In this document: in pieces, positions 25,434 through 33,523 of the stretch
Layout of the letters: every line of letters starts with the position of its first letter
Numbering within the stretch: the first letter of the stretch is position 1
Assembly: GCF_001571365.1 (NCBI RefSeq)
Contig: NZ_BCTQ01000012.1
Location: 1-64,000 of the forward strand
Reading direction: 5' to 3'
Source: Achromobacter denitrificans NBRC 15125
Lineage (GTDB): Bacteria; Pseudomonadota; Gammaproteobacteria; Burkholderiales; Burkholderiaceae_B
DNA length: 64,000 nt
Position numbers and translations under genes: made by a program
The notes under the pieces: generated by a model
What the model saw: the letters and a program-made list of their open reading frames with translations, nothing else
What the model was told of the DNA's origin: nothing
The model's database searches: none

Positions 25434-26624
25434 ATGAGTGCGCTTCGTGCCAGATCATGCGCATCGCGGGCCGGGCAATGGGCGCTGTGCGCCGCCCTGG
25501 CGGCCACGGCCGGCCTCGCCCGGGCGGACCTGCCCGTGGAGGAGCTCAAGGGCGGCACCCGCCTGCCGCCGGCCACGCCCCACCGGCTGTACGTGATGGA
25601 CGCCGTCTTCAATCACCTGGTGGACAGCCGCGTCAACATCTACGACGGCGACACCATGAAGTTCCTGGGCCTCGTGCCCGCGTCGTTCAACGGCCACATG
25701 ACGGTATCGGCGGACGGCAAGGACATCTACGTGATGACGACCTACTACGAGCGGCTCAACCGCGGCAAGCGGACCGACCTGATCGAAGCCTGGGACGCCG
25801 AGACGCTGACGCCCAAGTACGAGGTGCCGATTCCAAAGAAGCGCGCGCAGGCGCTGAACTACCGCAACTACCTGCAGCAGAGCACCGACGGCGGCTTGTT
25901 GTTCGTGCAGAACGCGACGCCGGCGTCCTCGGTCACGGTGGTGGACCTGAAGGCGCGGCAGTTCACGGACGAAGTCACGGCCGCCGCGGGGTGCTGGAGC
26001 ATCATCGTCCTGCCTTCGCGTCCGCGCAGCTTCGCCAGCATCTGCGGCGACGGCGCGCTGCTGACGGTCGACCTGGACGCGGCCGGCAAGCCCTCGGGGC
26101 AGCAGCGCAGCCAGCCCATGTTCGATCCGGAAAAGGATCCGGTCTTCACCCATACCGAGAACCTCGGCAACACCTTCTATTTCGTTTCCTACAACGGCAA
26201 CGTGTACAGCGCGGACTTCAGCGGGCCGCAGGCCGCCTTTGGCCAGCGCTGGTCCCTGCTGGACGCTTCGGGCAAGGACCAGGGCTGGCGGCCCGGCGGC
26301 TACAACCTGCTGGCCGTGAACCAGGCGACGAAACGACTCTACGTCGGCATGCATCCGGACGGCGCCGAAGGCACGCACAAGACGCCCGCGGCCGAGATCT
26401 GGGTCTACGACCTGGCAACGCACAAGCGGGTGGCGCGCGTGCCGGGCAGGAACGCGCTGTCGATGTCGGTGTCGCAGGACGACCAGCCGCGCCTCTATAC
26501 CCTGGACGGCGGCAACGTGAACATCTACGACGCCGCGCCGGCCGCGCCCGTCCTCATGGGCACGATCGAGGGCGCGGGCGAGACCGCGCTGCAGGTCGAA
26601 CCGCAACCGCGAGGCGCGCGATGA
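25434..26624 (+). CDS. aauB: Aromatic amine dehydrogenase large subunit AauB
   Basis: A 396-residue periplasmic subunit, a seven-bladed beta-propeller of the amine dehydrogenase heavy-chain family. The Sec signal ends near ARA/DLP (about residue 31). Repeated blade motifs include RLYVMDAVFNHLVDSRVNIYDG, FNGHMTVSADGKDIYVMTTYYERLNRGKRTDLIEAWD and the C-terminal RLYVGMHPDGAEGTHKTPAAEIWVYD, the last being a strong family signature. It pairs with the TTQ-bearing small subunit AauA to oxidise aralkylamines to aldehydes and ammonia. CAGGAGAAT precedes the ATG; the stop overlaps aauE by four bases. Confidence 0.92.
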   Translation: MSALRARSCASRAGQWALCAALAATAGLARADLPVEELKGGTRLPPATPHRLYVMDAVFNHLVDSRVNIYDGDTMKFLGLVPASFNGHMTVSADGKDIYVMTTYYERLNRGKRTDLIEAWDAETLTPKYEVPIPKKRAQALNYRNYLQQSTDGGLLFVQNATPASSVTVVDLKARQFTDEVTAAAGCWSIIVLPSRPRSFASICGDGALLTVDLDAAGKPSGQQRSQPMFDPEKDPVFTHTENLGNTFYFVSYNGNVYSADFSGPQAAFGQRWSLLDASGKDQGWRPGGYNLLAVNQATKRLYVGMHPDGAEGTHKTPAAEIWVYDLATHKRVARVPGRNALSMSVSQDDQPRLYTLDGGNVNIYDAAPAAPVLMGTIEGAGETALQVEPQPRGAR

Positions 26625-27163
26625 ACGATCCCGTCCTGCTCTACGCCGCGAGCGCGGCGCTGGCCTGCGTGCTGCTCCTGGGCGCGCTGGAGAAGCTCAG
26701 GGACATGGCCGGGTTCGCCGCGGCCGTGTCGGCCTATCGGCTGCTGCCCGAGGGCTGGAGCCGCGCTTTCGCGTGGACCTACGCCCTGGCCGAAACGGCG
26801 GCCGGCGTCCTGCTGCTGGCGCCGTCGAGCCAGCCGGAGGGCGCGGCGCTGGCCCTGCTGCTGCTGGCGGCGGCCACGGCGGCGCTGGCCTTCAACCTGC
26901 TGCGCGGCCATCGCGACATCGATTGCGGCTGCGGCGGCGCCGGCCGCCGCGGGCAGGGCGCGGGGCTGTCGTGGTGGCTGGTGCTGCGCAATGCGGTCCT
27001 GGCGCTGTGGGCGGCGCCCGCGCTCCTGGCCGTCGCGGACGGCTCGCGCGGCCTGCAATGGGTGGACGCCGCCGCCGTCTTCGGCCTGGCGATGTCGGCC
27101 GTGGGCCTGTACTTCACCGCCAATCACCTCTTGGCCTCGCATCTCAAGCTGCGGAATCTTTGA
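26621..27163 (+). CDS. aauE: AauE/MauE-family membrane maturation protein
   Basis: A 180-residue inner-membrane protein with four or five predicted helices, matching the MauE/DoxX-like family. A conserved cysteine pair sits in DIDCGCGGAG (about residue 105), reminiscent of vitamin-K-epoxide-reductase-like or DsbB-like thiol chemistry. In methylamine and aromatic amine dehydrogenase systems the E protein is needed, together with the D protein, to form the many disulfides of the small subunit. It overlaps aauB by four bases and lies 11 bp before aauD, the usual B-E-D-A order. Confidence 0.88.
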   Translation: MNDPVLLYAASAALACVLLLGALEKLRDMAGFAAAVSAYRLLPEGWSRAFAWTYALAETAAGVLLLAPSSQPEGAALALLLLAAATAALAFNLLRGHRDIDCGCGGAGRRGQGAGLSWWLVLRNAVLALWAAPALLAVADGSRGLQWVDAAAVFGLAMSAVGLYFTANHLLASHLKLRNL

Positions 27164-27174
27164 AGGAGTTTCAC

Positions 27175-27813
27175 ATGGATGCCTTGATCATTTCCAACTT
27201 CCTGCTGTGGGGCGTGGTGCTCTGCCTGGTGCTGGTCATCCTGGCGCTGTCCCGGCAGATCGGCGTGCTGTATGAACGCGTGGCGCCGATGGGCGCGCTG
27301 ACGATGGACAAAGGCCCGGGCGTGGGCGAGCCCGCGCCGCGCTTCGAGCTCGCCGATCTGCTGGGCCGCCGCATCGCGGTGGGCGAACGCGGGCAACACA
27401 GCCAGCTGCTGTTCTTTCTTTCGCCGACCTGCCCGGTCTGCAAGAAGTTGCTGCCCATCCTGAAGTCGGTGGCCAGCACCGAGAGCGCCTGGCTGCGCAT
27501 CGTCCTGGCCAGCGACGGCGAAATGCCGGAGCACCTGGCGTTCTACAAGCAGGCCGGACTCGAACGCTTCCCCTACCTGCTGTCGGCCGAGCTGGGCATG
27601 AAGTTCCAGATCAGCAAGCTTCCCTACGCGGTGCTGATCGACGAAAACGGGACCTTGCGCGCGAAGGGCCTGATCAATTCCCGCGAACAGCTCGAAAGCC
27701 TGTTCACGGCCAAGGAACTGGGCGTGGCGTCGGTGCAGGAATTCCTGGCCGCCGGCACGCTGGAAGAAACCCGGATTTCCCGCAAGGAGAGCGGCAATGC
27801 ACTGGCTGGATAA
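27175..27813 (+). CDS. aauD: AauD/MauD-family periplasmic thiol-disulfide protein
   Basis: A 212-residue protein with one N-terminal membrane anchor (about residues 8-26) and a periplasmic thioredoxin-like domain. The active-site pair is Cys86-Pro-Val-Cys89 in FLSPTCPVCKKLL; the cis-Pro region is KLPYAVLIDENG. MauD homologues are required to form disulfides in the cysteine-rich small subunit of TTQ enzymes; without them the subunit is degraded. A good ribosome-binding site (GAAGGAG) precedes the ATG and the gene overlaps aauA by 17 bases. Confidence 0.93.
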   Translation: MDALIISNFLLWGVVLCLVLVILALSRQIGVLYERVAPMGALTMDKGPGVGEPAPRFELADLLGRRIAVGERGQHSQLLFFLSPTCPVCKKLLPILKSVASTESAWLRIVLASDGEMPEHLAFYKQAGLERFPYLLSAELGMKFQISKLPYAVLIDENGTLRAKGLINSREQLESLFTAKELGVASVQEFLAAGTLEETRISRKESGNALAG

Positions 27814-28312
27814 ACTTGGAGAGCGCGCCACGCGCTCCGTCGCGCACGCCACTTCCCGGCGCAGCGTGCTCAACCGCATCGGCAAGGCGCTGGTCGGAAC
27901 CGCTTTCCTGATGCCGGTGCTGCCCGTGGCCCGCTCGGCGCCGGCCGACGCCAAGAAGCCGCAGATGGACGATACCGCCTGCGACTACTGGCGCTATTGC
28001 GCGGTGGACGGCTTCCTGTGTTCCTGCTGCGGAGGCAGTATGACGTCCTGCCCCCCGGGCACCTCGCCGTCGGCGGTGTCGTGGGTGGGGACCTGCCACA
28101 ATCCGCTGGACGGCAAGGACTACCTCATCAGCTACAACGATTGTTGCGGCAAGGCGGCCTGCGGCAAGTGCATGTGCGCGGCCGCCGAGCGCGAGCGCCC
28201 GGGCTACCAGATGTTCCTGCACAACGACGTGAACTGGTGCATGTCCAACGAATCCTCCATCTTCCATTGCACGACCTCGGTGATCGTGGGCCTGGCCAAG
28301 CCGAAGCCATGA
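27797..28312 (+). CDS. aauA: Aromatic amine dehydrogenase small subunit AauA (TTQ)
   Basis: A 171-residue precursor. The N-terminus has a twin-arginine motif (SRRSVLNRIGKAL, residues 20-32) and a hydrophobic stretch, so the subunit is exported folded. The mature part is packed with cysteines (14 from residue 62 on), for six disulfides as in methylamine dehydrogenase. Trp96 (SAVSWVGTC) and Trp147 (NDVNWCMS) are 51 residues apart, as are the two Trp that crosslink to tryptophan tryptophylquinone in the known enzymes, and Asp115 (YNDCCG), 19 after the first Trp, matches the catalytic base. All chemistry residues are present, so the enzyme should be active. Confidence 0.95.
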   Translation: MHWLDKLGERATRSVAHATSRRSVLNRIGKALVGTAFLMPVLPVARSAPADAKKPQMDDTACDYWRYCAVDGFLCSCCGGSMTSCPPGTSPSAVSWVGTCHNPLDGKDYLISYNDCCGKAACGKCMCAAAERERPGYQMFLHNDVNWCMSNESSIFHCTTSVIVGLAKPKP

Positions 28313-28863
28313 AGCCGGGCATGGGGCGGCCGGGGCGGGGATGGGGGCGGCATTGCGTCGCCGCCATCCTGCTCTGCGCGGCGCGCGCCGCCGCGGGCGA
28401 AGGCGGGGCGGTCCAAACCGCCGCGGCCCAGGCCGGGGCGGACCCGGCGGAGGCGCAGCGATTGCGGCAGGGCGTGCGCGCCGACTACGTCCTGCAGTGC
28501 GCGGGCTGCCATCGCGTGGACGGACGCGGCAGCAGCCGCCACGGCATCCCGGATTTCCGCGACTCGGTCGGCGCGTTCGTGCACATGCCGGCGGGCCGCG
28601 AATACCTGATCCGCGTGCCCGGCGCGGCGCAGTCCCAGCTGAACGACGCGGAGCTCGCAGCCGTGCTGAACTGGGTGCTGGAGGAATTCAGCCCCGCGCA
28701 ACTGCCCGCGGATTTCCGCCCCTACGGCGAGGAAGAGGTCGCCGAGGCGAGGCGGCGCCGCTACGAGGATGTCGTGCCGGTGCGCCACGCGTTGGCGAAG
28801 GCCCTGGCGCAGCGGGGCTTCCCCCTGGCCGAATATTCCTACGGCAGCGACCGAAAACCCTAG
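28309..28863 (+). CDS. Monoheme c-type cytochrome of the aau cluster
   Basis: A 184-residue exported protein with a signal peptide (about residues 1-29) and a single heme motif CAGCH at 64-68. A plausible axial Met lies in VHMPAGREY and the C-terminal helix LNDAELAAVLNWVLEEF matches class I cytochromes c. A charged extension of about 50 residues follows the heme domain. It overlaps aauA by four bases, so it is probably an electron acceptor for the TTQ enzyme, in place of or in addition to azurin. No blue-copper gene is seen nearby. Partner role is inferred. Confidence 0.88.
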   Translation: MKPGMGRPGRGWGRHCVAAILLCAARAAAGEGGAVQTAAAQAGADPAEAQRLRQGVRADYVLQCAGCHRVDGRGSSRHGIPDFRDSVGAFVHMPAGREYLIRVPGAAQSQLNDAELAAVLNWVLEEFSPAQLPADFRPYGEEEVAEARRRRYEDVVPVRHALAKALAQRGFPLAEYSYGSDRKP

Positions 28864-28943
28864 CGGGCCGGCAACTTAGGGGTTGTTACCGATACTCCCT
28901 CCCGTCGGCCGATGCTAGAAAGAGGCAGCATTCCGGAGTCGTC

Positions 28944-29897
28944 ATGTCCCAAACCCTTTTGCGCAGCGCGCCCAGGCATTTCCTGGATTGCGCCAGCTGG
29001 CAGGAAAGTGTCAGCGATACCTTCGTCCCCCTGGAAGTGTCCGCCGTGTTTCCCGCGCGTTTCCGCAATAGCGTGGCGGTGGACTCCCTGGGCTGGATGC
29101 AGGTCAGCGAGCTGCGCAGCAGCGCGCAACGCGTGCGCCGCAGCAAGCTGCAGGCCGACCAGTCCGTGGCGGCGGGCTACAAGGTGACGCTGCAGTTGTC
29201 GGGCCGCAGCGAAATCCGCCAGGCCAGGCGCGGCGCGCTGCTGATGCCCGGCGAATGGGGCATCTACGACACGACCCGTCCGTACGAGGTCGATGTGGAC
29301 GAGGGCGCGCATTTCCTGGTGATGCAAGTGCCGGGCAAGCACGTCGACGCCTGGCAACCGTTCATGCAGAACGCCGTGGCGCGCCGCTTCAGCGCCCGTC
29401 AGGGCTGCGGCCGCATGGCCATGGACTTGCTGCGGGTGGCGCTGAACGAACATGCGCACTTATCGGAGAGCGCGTCGCGCGATGCCGCCAACGCGGTATT
29501 GCAGATGATGGGGCTGGACATCAGCGAACAGGCCGGCGCGCTGGCCGAGCAGGACCAGGCCGAACTGCGGCTGGCGCAATTGCGCCGGGTGCAGCAGCAC
29601 CTCCTCGAAAACCTGCATGACCCGGCCTTGTCGCCCGCCAGCGCGGCCGCGGCCTTCCGGGTGTCGCGGCGCTACCTGTACAACCTCTTCGCGCTGGCCT
29701 CCACCACGCCCGCCGATTTCATCCTCAGCGCGCGGCTGGAACGTTGCCGGGACACGCTGTGCGATGCGGCCCAGGCGGCCCGGCCGATCGGCGACATCGC
29801 CTACCGCTTCGGCTTTTCGGACGCGGCGCGCTTCAGCCACGCGTTCCGCAAGCGCTTCGGCGTGTCGCCCTCCGAATACCGGCGCCAGGAACGCTAG
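28944..29897 (+). CDS. AraC-family regulator, FeaR-like
   Basis: A 317-residue activator. The N-terminal half (to about 190) is the AraC-binding-like/cupin domain of the FeaR group (HFLVMQVPGKHV, GYKVTLQLSGRSEI); the C-terminal 100 residues hold two helix-turn-helix motifs (AAAAFRVSRRYLYNLFA and IGDIAYRFGFSDAARFSHAFRKRFGVSPSEYR). FeaR in E. coli turns on phenylethylamine and tyramine oxidation genes. Placement 80 bp after the aau operon makes control of this cluster likely. CCGGAG precedes the ATG at 28944. The first helix-turn-helix is Ala-rich but intact. Confidence 0.85.
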   Translation: MSQTLLRSAPRHFLDCASWQESVSDTFVPLEVSAVFPARFRNSVAVDSLGWMQVSELRSSAQRVRRSKLQADQSVAAGYKVTLQLSGRSEIRQARRGALLMPGEWGIYDTTRPYEVDVDEGAHFLVMQVPGKHVDAWQPFMQNAVARRFSARQGCGRMAMDLLRVALNEHAHLSESASRDAANAVLQMMGLDISEQAGALAEQDQAELRLAQLRRVQQHLLENLHDPALSPASAAAAFRVSRRYLYNLFALASTTPADFILSARLERCRDTLCDAAQAARPIGDIAYRFGFSDAARFSHAFRKRFGVSPSEYRRQER

Positions 29898-29940
29898 CGC
29901 CCGCGCAGCGCGGCTGGCGCAGCCGGTAGCCCTGCGCGGA

Positions 29941-30615
29941 TCAGAGCGTTTCGTCGTTGATCAGGTCTTCCTTGCCGTAGAACTTCACGCCGATGTGGAT
30001 GCGCTCGCGGCCCTGCGAACGGCGGTGGCGGTTGGTATCGCGCAGCGAATACACGCAACCGCAGTATTCCTGCTGGTAGAAGTTCTCGCGCTTGCTGATT
30101 TCGATCATGCGCGCCGAACCGCCGCCCTTGCGCCAGTTGTAGGTCCAGTAGACCAGGTCGTCGTAGCGCGCCGCGGCGCGCTCGCCGCAGCCGTTGATCT
30201 GGTTCATGTCCTTCCAGCGCGAGATGCCCAGGGAGCTCGTGATGGTGTCGAAGCCATGTTCGTGCGCGTAGAGGGCCGTGCGTTCGAACCGCATGTCGAA
30301 GCAGACCGTGCAGCGCTCGCCGCGTTCGGGCGAGTCTTCCAGGCCCTTGACGCGATCGAACCAGTTGTCCATGTCGTAGTCGGCGTCGATGAACTCGATG
30401 CCGTGCTGTTCGGCGAAGCGGATGTTCTCCTGCTTGCGGATTTCGTACTCTTTGACCGGATGGATGTTCGGGTTGTAGAAGTAAATCGCGTAGTCGATGC
30501 CCGAGGCCGTCATGGCTTCCATGACTTCGCCGGAACAGGGCGCGCAGCACGAATGCAGCAGCACCTTGCTGCGGCCGGCGGGCAGGTCGAGTTGGGGGCG
30601 CACGAGATCGGACAT
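29941..30615 (-). CDS. queH: Epoxyqueuosine reductase QueH
   Basis: A 224-residue iron-sulfur enzyme of the DUF208 family that reduces epoxyqueuosine to queuosine in tRNA, the last step of Q34 synthesis, replacing the unrelated cobalamin enzyme QueG. Cysteine motifs: [12 protein letters not shown] near residue 20, [10 protein letters not shown] near 100 and [12 protein letters not shown] near 185. [16 protein letters not shown] is a strong family block. It follows glnE on the same strand after 88 bp containing a GC hairpin (30675-30693) without a T tract. Confidence 0.93.
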   Translation of the reverse strand: MSDLVRPQLDLPAGRSKVLLHSCCAPCSGEVMEAMTASGIDYAIYFYNPNIHPVKEYEIRKQENIRFAEQHGIEFIDADYDMDNWFDRVKGLEDSPERGERCTVCFDMRFERTALYAHEHGFDTITSSLGISRWKDMNQINGCGERAAARYDDLVYWTYNWRKGGGSARMIEISKRENFYQQEYCGCVYSLRDTNRHRRSQGRERIHIGVKFYGKEDLINDETL

Positions 30616-30703
30616 AGCTTGCGAACGGAAAATAGCGGAAAACTCCTTATTTTACGACGAGTTGCCGCAAGCGCGGCGGGGCGGCGCCCCGCCCGGGGAC
30701 GGG

Positions 30704-33484
30704 TCACCCCAGCACCGCTGCCCAGAGTTCGTCCACGGCGGCGCGTTCCTGCTGCAATTGCTCGGGCGGCACGCGCGCCTTTTCCACGCCCTGCAGGCGC
30801 AATTGGTGCTGGACGCGACGCAGCGTGCGGTAGGCGTCGCCGGCGCGGGAGGCGAGTTCCGGCGCGATCAGGCCCGCCTCGCCCGCCAGGCGCAGCAGCG
30901 CGATGTTGCCCAGGTTGCGCACCAGCTGCGGATGCGTGCCCGCATGGCTAAGCACCAGGTACTGGGTAACGAACTCCACGTCGACCATGCCGCCCCGGTC
31001 ATGCTTCAGATCGAACATGGGGCTGTTGTTGGGGTGGCCCGCGTTGATTTTCTCCCGCATCGCCAGCACTTCCTCGCGCAGCGCCGCCGCGTCGCGCGGC
31101 AGCACCAGGATGTCCTCGCGGATCCGTTCGAAGCGTTCGCCGATGCCCGCGTCGCCGGCCGCATGGCGCGCCCGGGTCAGCGCCTGGTGCTCCCAGGCCC
31201 AGGCATGCTTGTGCTGGTATTGCTCGAACGCTTCCACGGATACCGCCAACAGGCCGGCGTCGCCGTCCGGCCGCAGGCGCAGGTCCACTTCGTACAGGCG
31301 GCCCGAGGAGGTCATGGTGGATAGCCACGACGTCATGCGCCGGCCCAGCTTGGCATAGACCTCGGCGGCGTCCTCGCGCGGATCGTCGAACAGGAACACC
31401 AGGTCCAGGTCCGAGGCGTAGCCGAGTTCCTTGCCGCCCAGCTTGCCGTAGGCGATGACGGCGAAGCGGGGCGGGGCGCCCTCCTTGCGGTTCACCAGCG
31501 GCCAGGCGCGGCGGATGGTTTCGTTCAGCAGCAGGTCCGCCAGCGCGGACAACTGGTCCGCCAGCTTTTCCACGGTGAGCTCGCCCTCCAGATCCTGCGC
31601 CAGCAACTGGAAGCTGGCCTGGCGCTGCACGTCGCGCATCAGGTTCATCTGCCGCTCGATGTCGGGGTCGCCGTCGGGCAGCCGGCAGGCGTCGAGGTCG
31701 GCGGCCAGCTGGCGCGCGATCTGGGTGAAGTCCAGCGGTTCGAACAGCGTGCGCCAGTCGATCAGGCTGTCCAGCAGCAGGGGATGTTGCGTCAGGTACT
31801 GGGCTGCCCAGGGGCTGGCCGCGACCATGCGGGCCACGCGGGCCAGCGTGTCCGGATACTCGGCCAGCAGGGCCAGGTAGGCGCTGCGCTGCGCGATTTT
31901 TTCGATCAGGTCGAACAGGCGCACGGTGGCGTCCAGCGGCGCCGGCGTCTGGATGGCGGCGCGCAGGGCGGCGGGCAGCAGGGCGTCCATCCGCTTGCGG
32001 CTGCTTTCGGGCAGGCTGCGAATGCGATGGCTGTTGAGCAGCGTTTCAGTGCGGCGCAGCAGGTCCTGCGCCGATTCGCCGAACGCCTGCCGGATCTGTT
32101 CGGCCAGCTCGCAGTTGTCATCGATGTCGTCCAGGCAGGCGGCGGTTTCGGCCGTCCCCGGCGCCGGCGGCTGTTCCTCGGTTTCGCCCATGCCCATGAT
32201 GCGGAACACGTTGCGGAAGGTCTGCGAGACGAACTCGCGGTGCGCGGCCAGCGTGCTTTCGAAGTCCGCGGGGCTCATGCCCATCGCCGCGGCCAGGGCG
32301 GCGCGCTGCACCGGGTCGCCGGGCAGCAGGTGGGTCTGGGCGTCCTCGCGGTATTGCAGCGCGTGCTCGGTGCGGCGCAGGTAGCGATAGGCTTCCTCCA
32401 GGCGGCGCGCGTCTTCCTCGGGCATCAGGCCCGCCACGCGTTCCGCGTGCAGCGCTTCGAGCAGGCCGCGCTTCTGCAGCGCCGGCATGCGGCCGCCGCG
32501 GATCAACTGCGCCACCTGCACCACGAATTCGATCTCGCGGATGCCGCCATCGCCCAGCTTGATGTTGTTCGCGCTGTCGATGCCGCTGCGCGCATGGGCA
32601 CGCCGCTGCCAGTCCTGGCGGATGCGCTCGCGCAAGGCGCGCAGCGCGGCCAGCGCATCGAAATCGAAATACTTGCGGTAGACGAAGGGTACGCGCAGGC
32701 TCTCCAGCTGGCGCGCCTGGGCGGCGCTGTCGCTGCCTTCGAACGCCTGGGCCGGCATCAGCCGCGCCTTGAGCCAGGCGTAGCGTTCCCATTCGCGGCC
32801 CTGGCCGATCAGGTAGTGTTCCAGCGCGTCCAGGCTCCAGGCCAGGGGGCCGGAGTCGCCGTCGGGGCGCAGGCGCAGGTCCGTCCGGAAGACCTGCCCG
32901 TTGGCGTCCACCTCCGACAGCACGGGCATCATCCGCCGCGTCAGGCGGCCGTAGAACTCGTGATGGCTGATGCGGCGCGGGCCGTCGGTCTCGCCTTCCT
33001 CGCCGTACAGCATGATCAGGTCGATGTCTGAGGACACGTTCAGCTCGCATCCGCCGAGCTTGCCCATGCCGACGATCAGCATTTCCTGCGGCTTGCCGGT
33101 GGCGGGGTCGCGCGGCACGCCGTGAACCGCGGCCAGGTCGGCGGCCACGCTGCGGTAGGCGGCTGCCACCGCGGTATCGGCCAGCGCGGTCATGGCGCCC
33201 ACCACTTCCTCCAGCGGCGCCTGGCCCGCCAGGTCGCGCACGATGAGCACATTGAAGACGCGTTCGCGCAATCTGCGCAGCACCATGCGGCAGGCGTCCA
33301 CCGGCAGGACGGCGGGCGCGTCCGGACCGGCCAGCTCGGACTGCCATCCGGCGATGCGGGCGGGCGTGACCGGCTGGAGCACGGCCTGTTCGAGCCAGGC
33401 GGCCAGATCGGGGTGGGCGTCCAGTCGGCGGCGCAGGTGGCCGGACCAGGCGAGGGCGGGGGCGAGCAGGGGAGGCGTGGACAT
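30704..33484 (-). CDS. glnE: Glutamine synthetase adenylyltransferase/adenylyl-removase GlnE
   Basis: A 926-residue bifunctional enzyme (E. coli 946) that adenylylates and deadenylylates glutamine synthetase in response to PII. Both nucleotidyltransferase halves are complete: the N-terminal removase core [18 protein letters not shown] with [16 protein letters not shown], and the C-terminal transferase core [21 protein letters not shown] with [16 protein letters not shown]. The ATG at 33484 ([10 protein letters not shown]) is chosen; the frame stays open 75 bases further into the divergent promoter zone. Divergent from the YhdP-like gene. Confidence 0.96.
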   Translation of the reverse strand: MSTPPLLAPALAWSGHLRRRLDAHPDLAAWLEQAVLQPVTPARIAGWQSELAGPDAPAVLPVDACRMVLRRLRERVFNVLIVRDLAGQAPLEEVVGAMTALADTAVAAAYRSVAADLAAVHGVPRDPATGKPQEMLIVGMGKLGGCELNVSSDIDLIMLYGEEGETDGPRRISHHEFYGRLTRRMMPVLSEVDANGQVFRTDLRLRPDGDSGPLAWSLDALEHYLIGQGREWERYAWLKARLMPAQAFEGSDSAAQARQLESLRVPFVYRKYFDFDALAALRALRERIRQDWQRRAHARSGIDSANNIKLGDGGIREIEFVVQVAQLIRGGRMPALQKRGLLEALHAERVAGLMPEEDARRLEEAYRYLRRTEHALQYREDAQTHLLPGDPVQRAALAAAMGMSPADFESTLAAHREFVSQTFRNVFRIMGMGETEEQPPAPGTAETAACLDDIDDNCELAEQIRQAFGESAQDLLRRTETLLNSHRIRSLPESSRKRMDALLPAALRAAIQTPAPLDATVRLFDLIEKIAQRSAYLALLAEYPDTLARVARMVAASPWAAQYLTQHPLLLDSLIDWRTLFEPLDFTQIARQLAADLDACRLPDGDPDIERQMNLMRDVQRQASFQLLAQDLEGELTVEKLADQLSALADLLLNETIRRAWPLVNRKEGAPPRFAVIAYGKLGGKELGYASDLDLVFLFDDPREDAAEVYAKLGRRMTSWLSTMTSSGRLYEVDLRLRPDGDAGLLAVSVEAFEQYQHKHAWAWEHQALTRARHAAGDAGIGERFERIREDILVLPRDAAALREEVLAMREKINAGHPNNSPMFDLKHDRGGMVDVEFVTQYLVLSHAGTHPQLVRNLGNIALLRLAGEAGLIAPELASRAGDAYRTLRRVQHQLRLQGVEKARVPPEQLQQERAAVDELWAAVLG

Positions 33485-33523
33485 GGCGAAAGGGGCGGCG
33501 GAATGGGCGCGTTTCAGGTATAA

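Noticed and set aside
30675-30693. Intrinsic terminator between glnE and queH
   Set aside because: An 8-bp GC stem with a three-base loop is present but there is no T tract on either strand.
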